Of a stretch of 64,000 nucleotides of DNA, positions 45,726 to 55,386 are shown piece by piece. Each line of letters starts with the position of its first letter. Position 1 is the stretch's first letter. The position numbers were made by a program, and so were the translations under genes. The stretch is from Heterodera schachtii (Eukaryota; Nematoda; Chromadorea; Rhabditida; Heteroderidae), in the NCBI GenBank assembly GCA_023374025.1, contig SIJG01000001.1:3681946-3745945 (forward strand). Reading direction: 5' to 3'. A model generated the notes under the pieces. That model did no database searches. It was given only the letters and a program-made list of their open reading frames with translations, and was not told where the DNA came from.

Positions 45726-46164
45726 GAAAGAGAGTGCGGGGGAAGAGAGCGGAAGTGAGGAAAAGCAAACGGTTGCGGGAGAGGGAGAACGCTGCTGGAT
45801 GAGAGGAGGAGGGTCGTTGAGAGAAGGGAGAGTACGACGAAAGAAATGGGAAAGAACGGAGGAAGAGGAGAGACCGGGAAAGGCGACGAGAAAGTGAATG
45901 AGAAAAAGACGGGGATTTAACGAGCAAGGGAAGTGGAGAAAGAGAGGAAAACGGGAGTTTCTACAAAGAGTCGGACGCCGACCGTTGTCAAAATATCAAA
46001 AACATTTTAAAAGTGATGGTTTGACGTTTGTTGTCTAAACTCTAGCAGATAAAATCTATGTAAGACTCCACCTCAAACGCTTCCGAATGTACGGAAAAAC
46101 ACCGCAAAGAAATAATTTAATTGAAACCCATGAAACAAATGAAATGTATTATTACTTCTTGATA

Positions 46165-46170
46165 AATAAA
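46165..46170 (+). terminator. Poly(A) signal AATAAA, GPCR gene
   Basis: Within TTGATAAATAAAGAC, 440 bases past the GPCR stop codon. It is the first AATAAA I noticed in the tail. Confidence 0.45.
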
Positions 46171-46356
46171 GACTCAGTCTCTTCAGTACAAAGTTTTTGT
46201 TAGGCTGTAACTTTTCGTACACAAGCAATTCGTACATAGGGTTAAGCTAAAAAGTTCGAAAATCTGGTTTCTGATGTACTTTTGGCCATAAGTTTGTTCA
46301 AAATATGAAATTTTTTCGCAATTTTTCAGGCTAATAGAGGACACTTAGGGCTTTCG

Positions 46357-49150
46357 AATGATACCAAGAAAGTTGGATTTGGTTGACAATGAAAAAGTTA
46401 TAATTCAAAAACTCGGCTAGCGAGAAAACGGTACTTGTAGGTTTTGCTACCCCCCCCCCCCGTAAAAAAGTCATGGCCCAGACAATGGAAACCACTTTTC
46501 TAGGGTAGTTTTAGGCGCTGATCAAGAATCTGAAGTCAAGACTGCAAAAATCTATGATTTTATCAATGATTTTCATCTTGATTTTGTCAATGATTTTTCA
46601 AAAAAGAAATAACGAGTTTTTTCGTATATCAATCGATTCCTTTAATCGAGAGAAATTGAAAGGTACTTGTTTCAGGGTTTTACGATGTCTCTATCAAAAG
46701 TTATAATCCCGTTCAAAGCTTTTTTCGAAAAATCACTGACAAAATCACATTGGGGGGTAGCAAAACCTACACGTACCGAGAAAACGACCTGGCCCGAAAA
46801 AAATCATCATATAACCAAATAAAACATTTTTATATCTTCGATAGCCCAAGCGGCACGCTGTCAAAACGCCGATGCATCGAAGTGTCGACAAAGCTAAAGT
46901 TAGTCGAACGCCGATTTAAAAAATTAATTAAAAAATATTAAATATGCATTTATACTGCAAATTATTAGTAACTAAATTGTGGGCGAAAATCCATTGGAAA
47001 GCGTTTATATATAAGCCTAATTCTCTCCCAAAACGAAATGTTTTGAAAAATTTCTGTATAAAAGTGTCGATTTCTCCTCTTCACCTCCACAATTCCTTTT
47101 CGTCTCATTTCTCTACCTTCCCCCCCCCCCCCCCCCCGGTTCATTTTGGAGCAAAATACTCAAATAAAAACACGACAAAAAATTCCTTTTTTTTCAATCA
47201 ATCCTAATGATTTTTCCCCTCAATTTAGCGGCAACGGATTTCAAAATGCAAGCGCCAGATTGGGGCAACTACGACACCAACGGAACCGACTACGACTACA
47301 TCTACAACAACTCGGACGAACAGGACAACTGGAACAGCGAGCAGGCCGGCGTGTTCCAACATTTAGTGGGCCAGGTGGACGACGCGTTGTTTGATGAATT
47401 GAGTGTTTAATAGAAATTCCCCTTTTCAGCTCGGCACCGGTCAGACTCTGCAGAATTTGGCGCTGCCCACCTTCGTGCTGGAACGACGCTCTCTCCTCGA
47501 AATGTACGCCGACTTCTTCGGTGAATAAATTGCTTTTTTAATTTTTCACAAATTCAACTTCCCTTGTTTTCAGCTCACCCAGACGAACTGATCGCCGGCG
47601 CCTACGAGGATACGGCTGAGAAACGGTGTTTTTCCCGATTGTTTGACGACAACGCTTCTATTTTCAGATTCCTTGCCGTCCTCAAATACTACTTGAACTC
47701 CTTCTACCCTGCACGCAAAACCGACGACGCGAAGAAGCCGTACAATCCGATCCTGGGCGAAGTGTTCCGTTGCCGTTGGACCCTGCCTGGCGTGCCGTTG
47801 TCCGCAAGCCGAACCGCCGGTGGACCGTTCCCGGGCTCAGCAACCAACCAGGTCCAGTTTGAGGCATAGCCTCGTCACTCAATTGAGAAATCTAAATTTG
47901 TTCCCACTTTGCAGATGACGTTCATCGGCGAGCAAGTCAGCCATCATCCGCCCATCTCCGCCTTTTACGTCGAACATCCTGAATCCGGCGTGACCTGCAC
48001 ATCGCACATTTACACCGAGTCACACATCGCTGGGCTTACATCAGTGGGCGTCCGCAACATCGGCCGGGCGACTGTTCGACTCCAAAACGTGAGTTTTAGA
48101 ATTCTTTGTGACATTTGTTTTATGGCGTTTAATCGTTCCCCATTTTCAGCACAATGAGACGTACATGGCCACCTTCCCAGATGCCTTCGCGCGCAACGTG
48201 ATCGGAAGGCCGTGGTTTGAACTCGCTGGAAAAGTGGGTCCATTTTGCTCAGTATTGGATTTTTAGTAAACAATTTTTCCACACAGGTTGAAATGAGCTG
48301 CTTGCAAACCGGATACAGTGCCAAAATCGAGTTCCAGGCGCGGCCCATGTTCTTCGGAAGTGCGCACCAAATCCATGGTCGAATCTACCACAGAAAAGTG
48401 GAGGTGATGCAACTGAAAGGCGACTGGCGAGGCGAAATTTTCCTGAAGCGAAGTGCCCGCGGAGCCTTCCAACCCTTTACAAATGTGCGGGCGAAGTGCG
48501 ACGTGACAAAGGTGAGAAAAAAATTTCCAAAAAAAATGAATTTTAATGCACCAATTTCAATTTGCACAGGAATGTGTCAAGGTGCTGGACCAGAAGGACA
48601 ACGAAAGCCGAAAATTGTGGCGTCATCTCACCGCTGCTCTGTACTTCAATGACACAAAAATGGCGAACCAAGGTGGGAGGGGAGGGAGGAATTTGGGATT
48701 ATGAATTAATCAGTGTTCCCTTTTTTCAGTCAAGCGCTTCATCGAGCAACACCAGCGTGAGGAGGCCAGGCGACGCAAAGAACAACGGAGACCCCAGTGG
48801 AGGCCGCGCCATTTTCAACGCGTTGGGACTGGCACGCCGACCGACGCCTGGAGATACCACGACGCGCAGGAATGAGGAACGAATGGGATGGCGATTCGTG
48901 CACACCTCCGAAGAACGAACTGTGCTGCCTGCTGATGTATTAAAAGAGGATGTTTGTAAATCATTTGGCCCGAGTTGCCTCCATGTATAATTGTATATAT
49001 GCATATCACTTGGCCCTGAGTTGCCTCTCTGTATATTCACTGGTCAAAATAACTTATTTTGTATGTTATTTCGATTCACTATTGTGCATTTCCTATATCT
49101 TGGCAGACCTGGAATAAACTAATTGTTTATGTGTTGTGAGTGCGTTGATT
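46357..49150 (+). repeat. Segmental duplication, copy 2 (ORP gene plus 5' flank)
   Basis: Second copy of 9873-12627, same orientation. It again starts inside the GGTATCATTCGAAAG foldback core and ends after GTTGATT. The 3' UTR carries an extra internal near-duplication around TTTGGCCC...GAGTTGCCTC (48960-49025) absent from copy 1. The poly-C tracts are 12 and 18 long, against 20 and 13 in copy 1. Confidence 0.9.
47246..48875 (+). CDS. Oxysterol-binding protein-related protein (ORP9/10/11-like), copy 2
   Basis: Same exon plan as copy 1, from [18 protein letters not shown] to WRYHDAQE and TGA at 48873, with [12 protein letters not shown] and [12 protein letters not shown] intact. All introns keep GT-AG ends and I see no frameshift, so both copies can make a full-length ORD protein. 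The handful of amino-acid changes relative to copy 1 cluster around HRKVEV...EIFLKRS. A poly(A) signal lies at 49113-49118. Confidence 0.93.
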
Positions 49151-49322
49151 TCGTCAAAACACCTTCCCGGTTTTCTGCAGGGTTACTGATTTACTGATCA
49201 GTGATTACGAAAAATTGTCAGGTTTTTGATGGTCACAGACAACTCCACAGGAAACTATAACTAAAATTCAGGTTTTTTCCACCTTACAAATTAGTCCAAA
49301 ATTCGGTTTTTTATATATACTA

Positions 49323-49471
49323 GAGTTGAGCGGGACCGGGAATTTTGACAAAACGGGAATTTTTGGCTGGGAAAATCGGGAATTTCCCGGTCAAAATTGG
49401 TCAAAACCGGGACTGGGTACTCAGTTGTACCCGTTTTTTTCAGTACCAGTCCCGGTCCCGCTCAACTCTAA
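49323..49471. repeat. Short inverted-repeat element (MITE-like), GAGCGGGACC termini
   Basis: Ends TAGAGTTGAGCGGGACCGGG and its complement CCGGTCCCGCTCAACTCTA, 149 bases in all, flanked by AT-rich DNA. The TA at the outer edge could be a TA target duplication. Confidence 0.75.
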
Positions 49472-49497
49472 TATATACATACATAAATTTTAAAACC

Positions 49498-49978
49498 AAT
49501 TTTGGTACTTATGTGGTTTTGACCACATAAAAAAATTTTGTTTTAAAAGGCATTATAAACATATTTCCAGGGGTTTTCGGGGTCGCAAAGCACGAATCTG
49601 AACTCAGATTAATAAAATTTCGAACCCCTAACCCCGGATTCGAACATTTTTCGAATTTTTTTTTCAAAAAATTTTTTTTTTTTGCCGCCGCCTCCAGTGC
49701 AATTCCATACGATTGATTTTACACACATTATTTTGCGTTTTGTTAAATTTCGCTCTTTTAGATTAATGATTTGTTGTTTCTTAGGCGACGGCAAAAAAAA
49801 TGTTTTGAAAAAAAAATTCGAAAATGTTCGAAATCGGGGTTAGGGGTTCGAAATTTTATTGTTATGAGTTCAGATTCGTGCTTAGCGACCCCGAAAACCA
49901 CTGGAAGCATGTTTATAATGCCTCCAAAAAAAAAAAAAAATTTTTATGTGGTCTAAACCACATAAGTACCCCAATTTT
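49498..49978. repeat. Palindromic element, TTTTCGGGGTC / CACGAATCTGAACTC family
   Basis: Left arm (GGTACTTATGTGGTTTTGAC, GGCATTATAAACAT, GGTTTTCGGGGTCGC, CACGAATCTGAACTCA, TTCGAACCCCTAACCCCG) is mirrored by the right arm to 49978. A short loop carries GCCGCCGCC and its complement-like GGCGACGGC. Confidence 0.75.
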
Positions 49979-50215
49979 TATAGGTTTTCGGGGTCATTGA
50001 TCACGAATCTGAACTCAGAATCATGCTATCCCGAACCCGAATTCGAACATCTGCAAACATTTTTTCCAAAATTGATTCACTAATTTCGAGTCAACAGCCA
50101 ATTCGTTGGTTATGTTACATTTGCATTTTTGCAGCTGTTCGAATTCGGGATTCGAAATAGCATGATTCTGAGTTGAGATTCGTGATCAGTGACCCTGAAA
50201 CCTATAAAAATTGCT
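49979..50215. repeat. Second palindromic element of the same family
   Basis: Starts TAGGTTTTCGGGGTCATTGA and TCACGAATCTGAACTCAGAA, mirrored by TTCTGAGTTGAGATTCGTGA and TCAGTGACCCTGAAACCTA. It directly abuts the preceding element. Confidence 0.75.
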
Positions 50216-50432
50216 TTTAATTAATTTAAAAACAAAAATTTTATGGGGCGTAAACTGCACAAGTACCGAGTTTGTCATTGACTCGTAACTTTTATTAAAG
50301 TGTCGCCGCGTCCTAAATGGTACTATTGTGCTTCTCTATTTCTTCGAGAAGAATCCAGGATTATAAATGCATGTGAATTTTCCGGAATTGAATTCACTTT
50401 CTAATATTACGCCGACTTAAACTTTCTCAGAA

Positions 50433-53210
50433 ATGACATCAAAAATTGAATCTGCTATCGCCAGCAGTTTTCGAAAATTTCTTTTTTGGTTTCGTTATGA
50501 TGGTTCAAAATTCCCAGCCATGGCAAAGGGTTCTGACCCTCGCAACGGGCCAAGTGTCATGCAGGTTGTCGAATCGTGTCTTCAAAAATTATTCGCTACA
50601 GAGAATTCAGACCAAATCAAAACGTTCGCTATAAGCAGGTAATCAAAGAATTTTTTCATTCATTGTTAATTAATGTTATTGTTTTAATTTAAGAACGGAT
50701 GCGAAAGTGCATGCCATTCGATCGCCGATTCTCATCGGATTGCCCGTCGCTTGCGATTGGTTCAGTCAGTCAGAATTGGCCAGGACAGAATTCCTTCTAT
50801 GTTTTAATGGTATTTATTAAGGAATATCAGGACATTAGACGGAGTTATGACCACAGGCTGCCAACTGTGAGGTTTTAGCCAGGCCTAATTTTCAAAATGA
50901 GTCTATGTTTCTTGGAAAAATCCTCACAAATTGGTAATTTTTAAGTTGGCAGCTTGCTGCGAGGTCGGATTTATATTTTTTTAAACTGCCAAATATTGGT
51001 TAAAATTAACTTCAGACCAAATTCGCAATAATGGATTTACGAATGCGATCGAATTGCTTCAGGTTGACCCCGTCGCAATGGGATTTCACCCGTGTTTTCA
51101 TGTTTCCTATAGGTCTGTAATTTATTCGTTTCCCTTTGTCTCATTTCGGTATAAACAAATGCTTTTTGGCATCTGTCTCATTAATATAAATCATAATTTT
51201 CCAATTTTAGGCGTTATGTCTATCGTCTTCGCGTCATTTCGACAGAGCAAAGCCTTAATTACCCAAATCGCTTCTTCGCCCATTTGTCCCATGTAATTCC
51301 CTCGGACCCTTCGCTGGCGTCCCTCTCCGAATTCAATTACAGTTGGACCATTCCGCCGACTTTTAACATCGAAAGGGCCCAATTTGTGTGCGACCTCCTG
51401 AAAAGACCTGGACAGAATTTTGCCTCATTTTTCTTACACCAAATGCGCCAAAGGATAAATAACAAAGAATACAAATCAGTGACCAGGAGACGTCAACTTT
51501 TGCAGTTGCAAATCAGCAAAGGTATGGTGTAATATTGCAAAAAAAAAGATTTTCGGAGGCCTCGGAACCGCCGAGTCCCAAATAAGAGACAAAGGCAAAC
51601 CTTTTATTTTGTTTTTCACAACAATTTTTGCGGCCCTTTTTAAAATTTTATGGAACACAAAACTCGAGCGCCATCGGAAAATGAAAAAAAACCAATGCAA
51701 ATTTTAGAAATACTAGAGAGTAAATGGCACGGAACAGGACAAAACACAGCCGAGACATAACACAGCCATACATAAAAAAGGGGGGGTGGGTCGGAAAAAA
51801 TTTTTGCGAAGGGGGGTCGGTCGCCGATGACCTCTTTTTTTTTTTTTTTTGCTTTTCAAAAAGCGTCTTTTTTCGGCGCGCTTTTTCCAAAAAATTTCGG
51901 GAACAGGGGGGCCGGCGGTGCCGATAGGCGCCGCCGGGAAAATTTTTTGGGTTTTAAATGAATTTGTTAAGAAAATTTCCAAAATTTGCGGCCCCAACTC
52001 GCCGCGAACCCCCTCCCCCCACCTCTTTTACACCGGCCCCCCCTTCGCTGCGAACCCCCCCCCCCCCCTCGCTGGCCCCCTTTGCGAGCGAGGGGGGGGG
52101 GGAGTCCGACCCCCCCCCCCCCCTAAAAATTGTATGAACACAGCCGGGAATAAATTTTTAAAAAAATTTTCAAACTTAGAAATTTTCAAGAAAAAAATCT
52201 TAGAAAAATTTTTCTTTAAAAATTCTATGAAAAAAAAATTTCCAAGAAATTTTCAGCGATTTTCTTTGAAAATTTTAAAAAAAAATTATTCCCGGCTGTG
52301 TTATGTCTCGACTGTGTTTCGGCCGGCTGTGTTTTGGGGTGTACCGTAAATGGCAACCTAATTGCAGATGCGATTATACGTTTCTTATTCGGATATTACA
52401 TAAAATACTAATTTCTACCGCAGGTGAATCCTATCATGATTTTACTGATTGTGAGGACGAAGCGCAGTTTTATAACCTGGACTTTGTTGGACATGGTTTC
52501 ATGAGGCAACAGGTAATTATTATTTTTGTTTTATAATTGCGCATTATCAGAATATTAATTTTGAGACTAGCCATATTAGGAAAAATCAATTTCTGTAGGT
52601 ATCGCGAGGAAAAATTAAGGAAAATTTGTTCAAAAAGTTGGGCAAGGGCATAAGGATTCGTGACAATCTTATAAATTATGAAGAAAAGAAAAGCACTGGT
52701 AACGGTTGTAAATCAGAGTCATAGTTTCATACCAAATTCAAGAATTTATTATTTGTGGCACGAAAATTTTTGATAAACTGAAAAATATTTTTTCAATTTT
52801 ACAAGAAAGAGGGGTCTTTACTACATCATAATTTTCTATTTACTAATTTCGATTCGACGAATGGTGTCTTTGATCGTCAATGTTGCATGTGATACGAGCG
52901 GACGCGACCCGAGAAGAATTTACGATTTTCTGCTCAAGGACCCGGACCCGCTAAGATTTCACCAAGCTCGTTTGAACCCCGCTCCAGCTTCTGGATTATT
53001 TCTAGGTCATTTTTGATATTTTAATTTACTTTTCATTTTTTAGCGGATGTGGTCTACGATCCTCGAATGTTTATGAACCCGATTCCGGAGTACTTTAGTT
53101 CATGGGAAATAGACAATTTTGAATATTTCGACGAGAAAGAAGGGAAAGGAGAGAATGAAGAATCCGAAAGTGAAAGGGATAAGAAATGTGCTGAAATAGG
53201 GTCTTTTTGA
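50433..53210 (+). CDS. tRNA pseudouridine synthase, TruA family (PUSL1-like)
   Basis: Converts uridine to pseudouridine in RNA; PUSL1 proteins are usually mitochondrial. The ATG at 50433 comes three bases after a CTCAG acceptor, a likely SL site. Motifs in order: KFLFWFRYDGSKFPAMAKG, the catalytic SRTDAKVHAIRSP (Asp of RTDA), a helix-rich middle (YVYRLRVISTEQSLNYPNRF), TDCEDEAQFYNLDFVGHGFM, RRMVSLIVNVACDTSGRDPR, and an Asp/Glu-rich tail ending CAEIGSF with TGA at 53208. A 0.9 kb intron (about 51521-52422) holds an inverted-repeat element. The exon starting IRRMVSLIV (about 52850) lacks an AG in front of it (sequence ...TAATTTCG), so the gene may use a non-standard acceptor, be damaged, or carry a base error. 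Confidence 0.82.
51745..52335. repeat. Inverted-repeat element with AACACAGCC ends inside the PUSL1 intron
   Basis: Left end AACACAGCCGAGACATAACA and CAGCC are mirrored by GGCTGTGTTATGTCTCGACT and further GGCTGTGTTTT at the right. The interior holds poly-T, poly-A and several poly-C/poly-G runs, and the GCCGGCGG-like segment CGGCGGTGCCGATAGGCGCC that recurs inverted at about 54800. Confidence 0.75.
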
Positions 53211-53315
53211 TCAAGTTAACTTTGTTTTTGTTGAATTGTTTTAACTGCATACCATTTTTTGACATGTTTAATTTTATATAATTTTATATTTTAAATAGCA
53301 GATTTTGAGGCAAGC

Positions 53316-54127
53316 ATTAAGAATTGGTGTTCCGACGAAAAAAAAATGTTAAAAATTTTTCAATTATTTTTTCTAGGCTTAAAAAATGCGCTGATCACGA
53401 ATCTGAGCTCAGATTTTGAAAATCATTGATTTTTATCTATGATTTTTCATCAACTACTTGATTTTTTTTTATTATTGTAAAAAAGTTTTTAGCAATGAAT
53501 TTTGGGTTAAAAAATACTCCGATCACAAATTTGAGCTCTGGTTATGCATACACCGTCATTTTGTCTATGATTTTTGGTAATACTTTAGATGGTGGGCCCC
53601 CTTTTTGGAAAAAATTTCTTTTTGATCTAAAAAGTCGTGAAAACATGTTTATGTGGATTTTAAGGGTCGGGGAACCCGAATCCAACATTCATTTTGACCA
53701 ATTTCGAATCCCGGACCCGAATTCGAACAAAAAGTTGAGAATTTAAATTTTTCAAAATTCTCATTTTTGTTCCTTTGACCATTTTTTGATGATGCAATGG
53801 TTTTTTTTTCTAAATTTAGCTTGATTTGAACAATTAAGGAACAAAAATGAGAATTTTGAAAAATTTGAATTCTCAACTTTTTGTTCGAATTCGGGTCCGG
53901 GATTCGAAATTGGTCAAAATGAATGTTGGATTCGGGTTCACCGACCCTTAAAATCCACATAAACATGTTTTCACGACTTTTTAGACCAAAAAGAAATTTT
54001 TTCCAAAAAGGGGGCCCACCATCTAAAGTATTACCCTCAGATTCGTGATCAGCGCATTTTTTAAGCCTAGAAAAAATAATTGAAAAATTTTTAACATTTT
54101 TTTTTCGTCGGGACACCAATTCTTAAT
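53316..54127. repeat. Large foldback element (about 810 bases), nearly complete palindrome
   Basis: Outer ends ATTAAGAATTGGTGTTCCGA and TCGGGACACCAATTCTTAAT. Outer arms carry GATCACGAATCTGAGCTCAG; inner arms carry GATGGTGGGCCCCCTTTTTG and its complement. The open frames that mirror each other on the two strands here (about 53500-53740 and its complement) are products of the palindrome. Confidence 0.85.
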
Positions 54128-54284
54128 GATTGCCGATTTTGATATTGATAGCGTGCTATTGGTGGATGTTTCGCGCTGTTTTTTTTCAATTTTTCAAAAA
54201 TGATCAAATATATTTAAAGAGACATAATTATTGTAACTTAGATATTAAGATGTTCCTAAGCAATTAATTGATTTTTTCTAGAGT

Positions 54285-55225
54285 GCGACGGGACCGGGAC
54301 CCGGGCCGGGAATTCCCGGTCATCCGAGGTCCCGGTCCCGGTTGGTCCCGGGTTTGAAAAGCTCAGGTCCCGGTCCCGGTAGGGCAACCGGGAACCGGGA
54401 AAAAACAAGCACTGGTAAGAATGGGGGTCTGAGTGGAAAATTAGTGATGAAAATTGGAGTCAAAGGAAAAAAAAACATTAAAAAAATGATTAAAAATATT
54501 CTTTAAGAGTGTCGTAAACCAATTGTGCAAATGGCCTAGTGGCTAGTCTCCTTGACTTTTCTATTCTTCTTTCCCTGGTTCAATCCCTCTACAGAATTTA
54601 AAATATTTTGAATTTTCTTTGTATATTCATGGTTTCCTATCGACAAAAATGACTTCTCATATATTTTTTTATTTATATATATTTTATTATTTTTTTAAAT
54701 GAAAATATGTCATATTGAGCCTAATAAATCCCAAAAAACAAGCAATTTTGTTGAAAATCTGTTAACAAATCACACTGAAATTTTCAAAAATTTTCCCCGG
54801 CGGCGCCTATCGGCACCGCCGGTCTCCCCTTCTCAACAAAAGTTGTTTGCAAAAAGCGCGCCGAAAAAATGATCATAAAGTAATATAAATTTCTAATAAT
54901 ATTCGATCATTTAGTCCAAAAATGATTATTTTTAAAATAATTTAAATAAATTTAGCTTGAAAATTTTCATTAATTTAATTATGCTTTAACTTTTGGATTT
55001 TATTAAATAAAAAATAAAATAAAAATTTAATTTGTGTTATTTTCAATTGAAATAAATTAAAATTTGAATTTTTTAAAAATTTTTGAATTTTTTTGAATTT
55101 TTAAAAAGTCCCGGTTGGTCCCGGTTCCCGGTCCCGGTCCCGAAAAAAAATTGAGGTCCCGGTCCCGGCTTCTCAGGTCCCGGCAAGTCCCGGTCCCGGT
55201 TTTGCCCAAAATTCCCGGTCCTTTT
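54285..55225. repeat. Element bounded by inverted CCCGGT/ACCGGG minisatellites
   Basis: Left block 54291-54405 and right block 55108-55215 are both built from CCCGGTCCCGG units, arranged so that GGTCCCGGTTGGTCCCGG and related segments appear at both ends. The AT-rich interior holds a tRNA-like stretch. Termini resemble those of the 49323 element (GACGGGACCGGG). Confidence 0.6.
54525..54600 (+). repeat. tRNA-like/SINE-like remnant with A and B boxes
   Basis: TGGCCTAGTGGCTA at 54532 fits an A-box and GGTTCAATCCC at 54577-54587 a B-box, at tRNA-like spacing. I could not fold a good acceptor or anticodon stem, so this is a remnant or the head of a SINE. Confidence 0.4.
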
Positions 55226-55257
55226 TTCAAACCTTTGTTTGATTTTTAAAAGAAGTT

Positions 55258-55365
55258 CCAAAAAATACAGGTACAGGCCTGGATCCAGGCCTTGAGGGGC
55301 CTGTATTTTTCCTGTACCTGTATTTTCCTGTACTTTTGTACAGGAAATACAAGTAAGTACAGGAG
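55258..55365. repeat. TACAGG-rich partly palindromic block upstream of the GALNT gene
   Basis: Contains repeated TACAGG/CCTGTA words and the palindrome AGGCCTGGATCCAGGCCT, ending 22 bases before the start codon. It may be a regulatory region or a degraded element. Confidence 0.5.
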
Positions 55366-55386
55366 CTCATTTTGGACGTTGTGTCG

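Noticed and set aside
53495..54119. Mirror-image frames containing GGPPFWKKFLF and NIHFDQFRIPDPNS on both strands
   Set aside because: Identical peptides on opposite strands are the expected result of a palindromic element. No protein family is recognised.
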